Shown here in pieces: positions 7,769 to 13,430 of a stretch of DNA of 13,430 bases (position 1 is its first letter; the number at the start of each line of letters is the position of its first letter). The notes beneath the pieces are model-generated. The model was not told where the DNA came from. It saw only the letters and a program-made list of their open reading frames with translations, and made no database searches. Both the position numbers and the translations under genes were made by a program. The stretch is from Cycloclasticus sp. (GTDB lineage: Bacteria; Pseudomonadota; Gammaproteobacteria; Methylococcales; Cycloclasticaceae), in NCBI GenBank assembly GCA_018066825.1, contig JAGPVU010000059.1, positions 1 through 13,430 on the forward strand. The letters are read 5' to 3'.

Positions 7769-7826
7769 ACTTGATGCAATTATTTTACGCTTTAGCTAAT
7801 ATCACCCCTGCGTAGTTATATTTAAC

Positions 7827-7855
7827 TTGACAGCTAAGCCCTCTGCACTTAGAAC
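7827..7855 (+). promoter_or_regulatory. Probable sigma-70 promoter of the corB-FHA-pilZ genes
   Basis: A perfect -35 TTGACA (7827-7832) is followed after 17 bp by TAGAAC (7850-7855), which matches 4 of 6 positions of the -10 consensus. The transcript would start near 7862, some 25 nt before the GTG start of corB. No Shine-Dalgarno is visible in the short leader. This is the only good sigma-70 candidate in the gap. Confidence 0.55.
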
Positions 7856-7886
7856 ATACTCCTATCCCATTGCCTAACTATTGCTC

Positions 7887-9155
7887 GTGACCGATCTTTC
7901 CATACCGTTTCTTTTTGCGCTTCTAGTGGTACTCATTTTATTATCCGGCTTTTTTTCTGGCTCGGAAACCGCCTTAATGCGCGTTAACCGCTATCGCCTA
8001 CTGCACCTAATGAAAAGTAACCATTTAGGTGCCAAATTGGCACATAAACTTTTAAAAAAACCGGATCGACTAATCGGCTTAATTCTTCTTGGTAATAATT
8101 TCGTCAATATCCTCGCCACCTCCATTGCAACCATCATAGCCCTACGCTTATACGGTGAGGCCGGTATTGCCATTGCCACCGGTTTATTGACATTTGTTAT
8201 ATTAATTTTCTCTGAAGTAACCCCTAAAACCTGGGCCGCTAGCCACCCCGAACGTTTAGCTTTTTTTGCATCGTTTATCTACACCCCATTGCTAAAAATT
8301 CTTTACCCACTTGTTTGGGTGGTCAATGCGATATCAAACTTTCTACTTAAATTACTGGGCATTGACGTACACGATGATTCTGAGGTGCCCATGCGACATG
8401 AAGAGTTACGCACAATTGTGACCGAAGCAGGTAACTTAATTCCAGAGGAACACAAGGACATGTTGCTAGGCATTCTGGACCTTGAACACGCCACGGTTGA
8501 AGATATTATGATTCCTATCAATGAAATTCATGGTATTGACCTGGATGATGATATCGGCGAAATAAAAAAACAACTGTACGCATCGTCCTACTCCAACCTA
8601 CCTCTTTTCCAAACCAATATTGATAAGGTCCAGGGTTATTTACGAATTAAAGAGCTTTTCAGCTTAATTGATAACGACGACTTTGATCACGACAAGTTGT
8701 TGTCTATCAAACGTGACGCTTACTTTATTCCCAATAATACAAGCCTCTATCAACAACTCATTAATTTCCAGCAGAACAAGCAACAACTCGCCATTGTTGT
8801 GAATGAGTACGGCAGTATATTAGGCCTAGTAACTCTACAAGACGTGCTTGAAGAAGTGATTGGCGAATTCACTACCGACCCTTCTGATAGCTCACCTGAC
8901 ATACAGAAAAAAGATGACGGCACCTTACTAATCAACGGCAATATAACCATTAGGGAGCTTAATCGCTCCTTACATTGGTCCCTACCCATCAGTGGGCCTA
9001 AAACACTGAATGGTTTAATCTTGGAATACCTCGAGTCTATTCCTGAACAAGGAACTAGCCTGAAACTTTATGGTCACCCTTTAGAGATCGTACAAATGGA
9101 GGAAAACGCCGTTAAACTGGCTAAATTTAGGAACAAGTCACACTTAGCCCCCTAA
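7887..9155 (+). CDS. corB: CorB/YfjD-type CNNM-CBS membrane transporter (HlyC/CorC family)
   Basis: This integral membrane protein belongs to the CNNM/CorC family, linked to magnesium (possibly cobalt) efflux and homeostasis. It resembles E. coli YfjD (CorB) throughout. Numbered from GTG at 7887 (422 aa), it has a DUF21/CNNM membrane domain (about 8-190; hydrophobic segments near 8-23, 63-85, 92-110 and 133-155) with GSETAL (25-30), GNNFVN (69-74) and TPKTWA (112-117). A paired CBS module follows (about 204-326, including VVNEYGSILGLVTLQDVLEE), then the CorC_HlyC transporter-associated domain (about 335-415). There is no ATG near the start: an in-frame stop at 7875 leaves only TTG 7881 or GTG 7887, neither with a Shine-Dalgarno. 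GTG fits homologue length better. It is divergent from flrA; the FHA-like gene follows after 52 nt. Confidence 0.93.
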   Translation: MTDLSIPFLFALLVVLILLSGFFSGSETALMRVNRYRLLHLMKSNHLGAKLAHKLLKKPDRLIGLILLGNNFVNILATSIATIIALRLYGEAGIAIATGLLTFVILIFSEVTPKTWAASHPERLAFFASFIYTPLLKILYPLVWVVNAISNFLLKLLGIDVHDDSEVPMRHEELRTIVTEAGNLIPEEHKDMLLGILDLEHATVEDIMIPINEIHGIDLDDDIGEIKKQLYASSYSNLPLFQTNIDKVQGYLRIKELFSLIDNDDFDHDKLLSIKRDAYFIPNNTSLYQQLINFQQNKQQLAIVVNEYGSILGLVTLQDVLEEVIGEFTTDPSDSSPDIQKKDDGTLLINGNITIRELNRSLHWSLPISGPKTLNGLILEYLESIPEQGTSLKLYGHPLEIVQMEENAVKLAKFRNKSHLAP

Positions 9156-9187
9156 CCTTCTAGAAAAACTCGCCTATACTGAAGGTT
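9154..9187. repeat. Inverted repeat between corB and the FHA-like gene
   Basis: AACCTTC (9154-9160) and GAAGGTT (9181-9187) form a 7-bp perfect inverted repeat around a 20-base loop, starting within the corB stop codon. TATACT (9175-9180) directly before the right arm resembles a -10 element, but no good -35 lies 17 bp upstream. There is no U-run, so it is not an obvious terminator. It could be an operator, a hairpin lowering downstream expression, or chance. Confidence 0.3.
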
Positions 9188-9207
9188 ATTGCTTAAACAA
9201 CTATCTC

Positions 9208-9834
9208 ATGGCCAAATTAACACTCTTTTTTAACAATAAACCCATCGATGTTTTTCATTTAGAAAACACCGTCTCCACTATTGGTCGAGATCCCTCAAGC
9301 ACCTTCCTAATCGATAGCTTAGCAGTCGCCCCCATGCAGTTAAAAATATCTCGGCATAGTGATGGCTATATTATCGAAAACATGAGTGACCAGTACCCTT
9401 GCGCTGTAAATAAGGGAGCCCTTGTTCGACAACAAATCACGTCCGGCGAGAAAATAACTCTTGGTAAGCATCAATTGTTATTTTCAGACTCTGCTACAGC
9501 CCTGACTACAGACGACAAAACCAATAACACCTTCAGTGAACCCAGCCCGCCGTCATTAAACAAAAAAGCAAAACAAAAAACCGGTTATATACAAGTTATA
9601 GATGGCCCTAATATTGGTTTGGTAACCGTACTAAATAAAGCCATTACTGAAATAAATACCGCAAACAAAACCTCCGCTCTTATCGCCAAAAGGCAATTTG
9701 GCTACTACATTTCAAGACTGGCTGATGATACAGACATTACAGTCGATGGCGCGTCAATTTATAGTGAAACAAAATTAGATCATAATTGCTCCGTTAGTAT
9801 TGGCAATAATGACTACACCTTCTTCATCGAATAA
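9208..9834 (+). CDS. Tandem FHA-like protein with degenerate phosphopeptide-binding site
   Basis: This 208-residue soluble protein has no signal peptide or membrane segment. Residues 1-94 look like an FHA domain: a beta-rich start, the GRD motif at 26-28, then I-D-S, and ITSGEKITLGKHQLLF at its end. The Ser and His that grip phosphothreonine in the usual S-R-x-H stretch are replaced (VAPMQ, 40-44). A polar linker (about 95-124, rich in S, T, N, K) leads to a second, more diverged FHA-like unit (125-208: DGPNIG, ALIAKRQFGYYI, IGNNDYTFF) without the GR motif. Its function is unknown; a protein-binding scaffold rather than a phosphothreonine reader is my inference. The ATG has no clear Shine-Dalgarno. 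It is 52 nt after corB and 16 nt before the PilZ gene, so the three are probably co-transcribed. Confidence 0.72.
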   Translation: MAKLTLFFNNKPIDVFHLENTVSTIGRDPSSTFLIDSLAVAPMQLKISRHSDGYIIENMSDQYPCAVNKGALVRQQITSGEKITLGKHQLLFSDSATALTTDDKTNNTFSEPSPPSLNKKAKQKTGYIQVIDGPNIGLVTVLNKAITEINTANKTSALIAKRQFGYYISRLADDTDITVDGASIYSETKLDHNCSVSIGNNDYTFFIE

Positions 9835-9850
9835 GCCGATTATAATCACC

Positions 9851-10237
9851 ATGAATAAGGACAAGCGACGTTTTCAACGAATTTTCCATGACGCGACTGG
9901 TCGCTTAATCAACACTAACAATCGGACTATTCCATGTGAAGTTCTCGACATATCCCTCAAGGGCTGCCTACTATCCATTAAAGAAACGGGGCAAATTCAC
10001 AGCACTAAGGAACGGCTTGAATTACATATCAGTTTGACTGAAACACTGTCGATTGATGTTTTAGCGAGCGTTGTTTATATCGCTGACAACCATCAAGTTG
10101 GCCTAGAGTTTGATGATATTGATATCGATAGCGTCACCGAATTAAGACGCCTAGTAGAGCTAAATATAGGTGAGCAAGCTTTTCTAGAACGCGACCTGTT
10201 AGCCTTATGCACACATGATTCTAGCAGCGATCACTAA
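9851..10237 (+). CDS. PilZ-domain cyclic-di-GMP-binding protein
   Basis: This 128-residue protein is essentially one PilZ domain. Both halves of the c-di-GMP site are present: RRFQR (6-10; R-x-x-x-R) and DISLKG (33-38; D-x-S-x-x-G), followed by the beta-strands ending VGLEFDDI and a C-terminal helix (RRLVELNIGEQAFLERDLLAL) common in single-domain PilZ proteins. It lacks the YcgR N-terminal domain, so a direct flagellar brake role cannot be assumed. The ATG at 9851 puts DKRRF at the extreme N-terminus, as in relatives. Earlier in-frame starts (TTG 9800, ATG 9809) would overlap the FHA-like gene and add an unlikely tail. No strong Shine-Dalgarno is seen, so coupling to the gene 16 nt upstream is plausible. 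Its stop overlaps the radA stop on the other strand. Confidence 0.88.
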   Translation: MNKDKRRFQRIFHDATGRLINTNNRTIPCEVLDISLKGCLLSIKETGQIHSTKERLELHISLTETLSIDVLASVVYIADNHQVGLEFDDIDIDSVTELRRLVELNIGEQAFLERDLLALCTHDSSSDH

Positions 10238-11595
10238 AAGTACGCCAAGGCGTCACGTAATACGCTAACCGGTGCTATTTCCAAGCCCTCAACGCCGCCT
10301 TTTGGAATATTGCCTTTAGGCGCCAGAGCAAATTTAAACCCGTGTTTTGCCGCTTCTTTGAGTCGCTCCTCCCCATTAACGACAGGACGCACCTCACCAG
10401 ATAAGCCTAACTCGCCAAAGATAACCCAATCTTTAGGGATGTTTTTAGCTTTAAAGCTCGATAATAGGGCTGCCACCACCGCCAAATCACCAGCAGTCTC
10501 GATTACCCTTAAACCGCCAACAATGTTGACGAATACGTCTTGATCTATTAATGAACATTGACCGTGACGGTGTAAAATCGCCAGTAACATCACCAACCTA
10601 TTTTGCTCCATACCAACCGTCACGCGCTTAGGGTTGCCCTGACGACTTTCGTCCACCAAAGCTTGTACTTCTACCAATAATGGGCGCGTCCCTTCACGCG
10701 TTACCATTACCACGCTACCAGGCACCTCTTGTTCATGTCGAGAAAGAAACATGGCCGATGGATTAGTGACCTCACGTAAGCCTTTTTCGGTCATCGCAAA
10801 CACACCTAACTCGTTCACTGCACCAAATCTATTTTTGATCGCACGAATCATTCTAAAGCGGCTATCTGACTCACCTTCGAAATACAGAACCGAATCCACC
10901 ATGTGCTCGAGTACACGCGGCCCAGCTATCGCTCCTTCCTTAGTCACATGACCGATCAAAAAAATAGTCGTATTGGTGCGTTTGGCAAAGCGCACCAATC
11001 TAGCTGCACACTCCCTAACCTGCCCAACAGAACCTGGGGCTGACTGCAGTTCGTCACTAAAAACCGTCTGGATTGAATCTACGACTAACACTTGCGTCTT
11101 TAATTTTTCAGCGGTTGCTAAAATCGTTTCTAACGATATTTCGCATAAAATTTTAACCTTATCCACGGCCAGCAGTAATCTGGCAGCACGCATGCTCACC
11201 TGTTGCGCCGACTCTTCGCCGCTAACGTATAAAACGTTCGACTCAAGACTTAGATTGGCTATAGCTTGCAATAACAAGGTCGATTTTCCTATCCCAGGAT
11301 CACCACCAATAAGGATCGCCGAGCCGGGTACTATACCGCCACCCAACACCCTATCTAATTCTGATAACCCACTTGATGAACGTGTAAGCGCAGCAACGTG
11401 TATCGCCGACAGTGTTTCCACCTCAGCGGAACTGGTGTGATCGGCGTAGCCACTAAAACGGTTCGCTGTTGCAGAGCTGACGTGATTCGATTCGTCTAGG
11501 GTATTCCAGCCACCACAGTCTTGACACTGACCCGCCCACTTCGCTGCCTTAGCGCCACACTCGCGGCAATGGTATAAAAATTTTTGCTTACTCAT
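10234..11595 (-). CDS. radA: DNA repair protein RadA (Sms)
   Basis: RadA is a RecA-like, DnaB-like hexameric ATPase that promotes branch migration and processing of recombination intermediates. At 453 residues it is typical. Visible parts are an N-terminal four-cysteine zinc finger (C10, C13, C24, C27), Walker A GGDPGIGKST (97-106), Walker B with VVDS (171-174), the family-defining KNRFG motif (254-258), and the C-terminal Lon-protease-like domain (about 290-453, with FGELGLSGEVRPV at 393-405). No catalytic Lon Ser-Lys dyad is expected for RadA. Its ATG lies inside the end of alr (8-nt overlap), indicating translational coupling. The 3' end meets the PilZ gene tail-to-tail with a 4-bp overlap. 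Confidence 0.98.
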   Translation of the reverse strand: MSKQKFLYHCRECGAKAAKWAGQCQDCGGWNTLDESNHVSSATANRFSGYADHTSSAEVETLSAIHVAALTRSSSGLSELDRVLGGGIVPGSAILIGGDPGIGKSTLLLQAIANLSLESNVLYVSGEESAQQVSMRAARLLLAVDKVKILCEISLETILATAEKLKTQVLVVDSIQTVFSDELQSAPGSVGQVRECAARLVRFAKRTNTTIFLIGHVTKEGAIAGPRVLEHMVDSVLYFEGESDSRFRMIRAIKNRFGAVNELGVFAMTEKGLREVTNPSAMFLSRHEQEVPGSVVMVTREGTRPLLVEVQALVDESRQGNPKRVTVGMEQNRLVMLLAILHRHGQCSLIDQDVFVNIVGGLRVIETAGDLAVVAALLSSFKAKNIPKDWVIFGELGLSGEVRPVVNGEERLKEAAKHGFKFALAPKGNIPKGGVEGLEIAPVSVLRDALAYF

Positions 11596-12682
11596 CGCTT
11601 GCCATCGATTTTATTAATTTTTTTACCCGTTCGGTAACACCACACATTAATTCATATGAAATGGTGCCGCTCTTATTAGCCACTTCATCAATCGTTACGC
11701 CATTACCCCATAACTCGACTGTATCTCCTACTTTAATTCCTCTACATTCGCTAACATCAACATTAATTGAATCCATCGATACCCGGCCTACTAAGTAGCC
11801 TTTTTGACCGTTGATAAGTACTGGCGTACCGGTAGCTGCGTGCCGTGGGTAGCCATCACCGTAACCAATACCAATGGTCGCTATTAGACAACTTTTATCC
11901 GCCACCCAACTGGCACCATAGCCGACATAGTCATCTTTTTTTATCGTCCGTAGGGCTATCACCTGACTGTTGAGCGTCATCACCGGTTTTAGTCCAAGTT
12001 CTAACGCGGATTTCTCACAAAAAGGGCTGGCGCCATAGAGCATGATGCCCGGTCTAACCCAGTGACGCTGTGAATATTGCCAGCCTAATAACCCTGCTGA
12101 GTTAGCGATACTTTGCTCACCCGACAAGCCGACTATCGAGGCATCAAATAATTCTATTTGCTGTTCGGTATGCAAGGACTGCATATCGTCTGCACAGGCT
12201 AGATGGGTCATTAATTTAATCGGTTGGCGGACCATCCCAGAGAGTGTTAAGCGATCATTAATCCGATGAACCTCGCTGGGCTCAACACCTAAGCGGTTCA
12301 TCCCGGTATTAATTTTTAACCAAACGCTAATGGGCTTAGGCAGCGATACCTGGGCAAGGAGGTCTACTTGGTATTCACTATGAATAACCGCGTCTAAATC
12401 GTATGTTGCAAAGGCATTCAACTCTTCCGTGCTGCAAAACCCTGTAAACACTGCAATTGGTTTTGAGTAACCTGCGTTGCGTAACGTGATCGCTTCTTCC
12501 AAGCGTGCGACAGCAAAACCATCAGCCTCGGATAAAGCTTCGGCAACGGTTAGCATGCCATGCCCATAGCCATTCGCTTTAATCACAGCCATGACTTTCA
12601 CATGCGGAGCCGCTTGTTTAACAACAGAAAAATTATGTTTTAATGCCGCAAGGTCAATAGTGGCGCAAGGTCGGTTAGACAC
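11588..12682 (-). CDS. alr: Alanine racemase
   Basis: Alr is a PLP-dependent cytosolic enzyme converting L-alanine to D-alanine for peptidoglycan. At 364 residues it has standard length. The PLP lysine is K35 in AVIKANGYGHG (32-42), and the second catalytic base is Y255 in VGYGASW (253-259). RPGIMLYG (210-217), GYGDGYPR (273-280) and the GRVSMD stretch (299-304) complete the fold-type III barrel and C-terminal domain signatures. The start is GTG at 12682: an in-frame stop lies upstream, no ATG or TTG lies between, and the next Met is only four residues before the PLP lysine. Only a weak Shine-Dalgarno is visible. It sits 39 nt after dnaB and overlaps radA, a gene order common in gammaproteobacteria. 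Confidence 0.97.
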   Translation of the reverse strand: MSNRPCATIDLAALKHNFSVVKQAAPHVKVMAVIKANGYGHGMLTVAEALSEADGFAVARLEEAITLRNAGYSKPIAVFTGFCSTEELNAFATYDLDAVIHSEYQVDLLAQVSLPKPISVWLKINTGMNRLGVEPSEVHRINDRLTLSGMVRQPIKLMTHLACADDMQSLHTEQQIELFDASIVGLSGEQSIANSAGLLGWQYSQRHWVRPGIMLYGASPFCEKSALELGLKPVMTLNSQVIALRTIKKDDYVGYGASWVADKSCLIATIGIGYGDGYPRHAATGTPVLINGQKGYLVGRVSMDSINVDVSECRGIKVGDTVELWGNGVTIDEVANKSGTISYELMCGVTERVKKLIKSMASDE

Positions 12683-12721
12683 AGTTAGCTCGTGAGTGAT
12701 TAAAAATAGGTCTGATTAAGC

Positions 12722-13430
12722 TTAGTACTCATCGTCAATATATGAGTCATTGGCATAATTTTCAAAACGTGTGTATTGCCCCAAGAAAGTAAGCCTACAT
12801 GTTCCAATTGGCCCGTTACGTTGCTTACCAATAATAATTTCCGCCACGCCTTTGGCTTCCGAATCTTCGTGGTAGACCTCGTCCCGATAAATAAAAACAA
12901 TAACGTCAGCATCTTGCTCGATACTGCCAGATTCCCGTAAATCGGACATCACTGGCCGTTTATTAGGTCGTTGTTCAAGATTTCGGTTTAACTGGGATAA
13001 AGCGACAACGGGCACATTTAATTCTTTTGCCAGTGCTTTAAGCGAACGCGAGATATCCGAAATTTCAGCCACCCTGCTTTCACTTTTAGACGGTGATTGC
13101 ATCAACTGTAAGTAATCCAAGACAATCAGGCCCAATTGGCCGTGTTCTTTCATTAAACGTCGTGCTCGAGCACGTACTTCGATAGGGCTTAAAGCCGCGG
13201 TGTCGTCAATAAATAACTTTGCTTCTGCTAATAAATTAATCGATGACTGCATGCGTGGCCACTCGTCATCCTCAAGTTGCCCGGTTCTGACTTTATGCTG
13301 GTCAATACGGCCCAGTGAGGACATCATTCGCATTGCTAATGAGTCACCCGGCATCTCCATACTAAAAACGGCCACCGGCATACCACTTTGAATGGCCACA
13401 TTTTCTGCCATATTCATGGCAAAACTGGTT
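12722..13430 (-). CDS. dnaB: Replicative DNA helicase DnaB (C-terminal part; N-terminus beyond window)
   Basis: DnaB is the hexameric 5'-3' helicase at the replication fork. The frame is open through the right edge, so 235 C-terminal residues are visible out of about 460. The first visible residues, TSFAMNMAENVA, come just after the Walker A GKT, so the N-terminal primase-interacting domain and the P-loop itself are outside. Visible motifs are the Walker B strand LIVLDYLQLM, the VVALSQLNR motif, RPVMSDLRESGSIEQDAD, and the IIIGKQRNGPIGT loop holding the arginine finger that contacts the neighbouring subunit's ATP. An internal ATG at 13417 is not the real start. No intein or frameshift is seen in the visible part. 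alr follows 39 nt downstream. Confidence 0.97.
   Translation of the reverse strand, partial: TSFAMNMAENVAIQSGMPVAVFSMEMPGDSLAMRMMSSLGRIDQHKVRTGQLEDDEWPRMQSSINLLAEAKLFIDDTAALSPIEVRARARRLMKEHGQLGLIVLDYLQLMQSPSKSESRVAEISDISRSLKALAKELNVPVVALSQLNRNLEQRPNKRPVMSDLRESGSIEQDADVIVFIYRDEVYHEDSEAKGVAEIIIGKQRNGPIGTCRLTFLGQYTRFENYANDSYIDDEY

Noticed and set aside
7765..7777. TGGCAC...TGC on the plus strand as a sigma-54 promoter for corB
   Set aside because: The GG and GC are 8 bp apart instead of the required 10, and it is over 100 bp from the gene with no matching downstream logic.
7795..7809. Possible sigma-54 promoter for flrA on the minus strand (GG-N10-GC)
   Set aside because: Spacing fits, but the -24 element reads AGGGGTG instead of TGGCACG, and master regulators of this type are usually not sigma-54 dependent.
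9800..9850. Longer PilZ start at TTG 9800 or ATG 9809
   Set aside because: It would overlap the FHA-like gene and add up to 17 residues before the DKRRF motif that normally sits at the N-terminus. No Shine-Dalgarno supports it.
10973..11440. Open frame of 155 residues on the plus strand opposite radA
   Set aside because: It is antisense to highly conserved RadA motifs, with biased shadow composition and no recognisable domain. I treat it as a chance open frame.
12700..12912. Open frame of 70 residues on the minus strand overlapping the dnaB end
   Set aside because: It lies in another frame within the strongly conserved DnaB C-terminus, has no family features and no ribosome-binding site.

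Overview
The window looks like chromosomal DNA of a polar-flagellated gammaproteobacterium. The evidence is a flrABC/fleQSR-type regulator set joined to fliEFGH, a dnaB-alr-radA replication/housekeeping group, and moderate base composition (about mid-40s percent GC by eye). The protein sequences remind me of marine gammaproteobacteria such as Cycloclasticus/Methylophaga relatives, but that is an impression only and would need a protein search. No phage, insertion sequence, CRISPR array, tRNA or rRNA is visible. Coding density is very high, and the longest non-coding stretch is about 180 bases.

Region 1 (1-7726, minus strand) is the early flagellar cluster. In transcription order it is flrA (master sigma-54 activator), flrB (sensor kinase), flrC (response regulator), fliE, fliF, fliG and fliH, which is cut by the left edge. 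The flrA-flrB gap holds a good sigma-54 promoter (TGGCATG-N4-TAGCA) facing flrB and, about 80 bp upstream of the expected transcript start, a near-match to the FleQ box. This is the expected control: FlrA with sigma-54 switches on flrBC, and fliEFGH follow with only short gaps or overlaps. FlrA has the two arginines (R135, R176) that bind cyclic-di-GMP in its Vibrio/Pseudomonas relatives.

Region 2 (7887-10237, plus strand) is divergent from flrA. It contains a CorB/YfjD-type CNNM-CBS membrane transporter, an unusual two-domain FHA-like protein that has lost its phosphothreonine-binding residues, and a single-domain PilZ protein with an intact cyclic-di-GMP motif. The three are closely spaced and probably co-transcribed. 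The PilZ protein and the c-di-GMP-responsive FlrA lie on either side of the same divergent promoter region.

Region 3 (10234-13430, minus strand) is radA, alr and the C-terminal part of dnaB. These are closely packed and transcribed towards the PilZ gene, with which radA overlaps stop-to-stop by 4 bp.

The gene content is mostly well known. What merits a second look is the FHA-like/PilZ pair beside the flagellar master regulator, the regulatory sites around flrA and flrB, and a compact hairpin between fliE and fliF. I do not see a convincing wholly new system.
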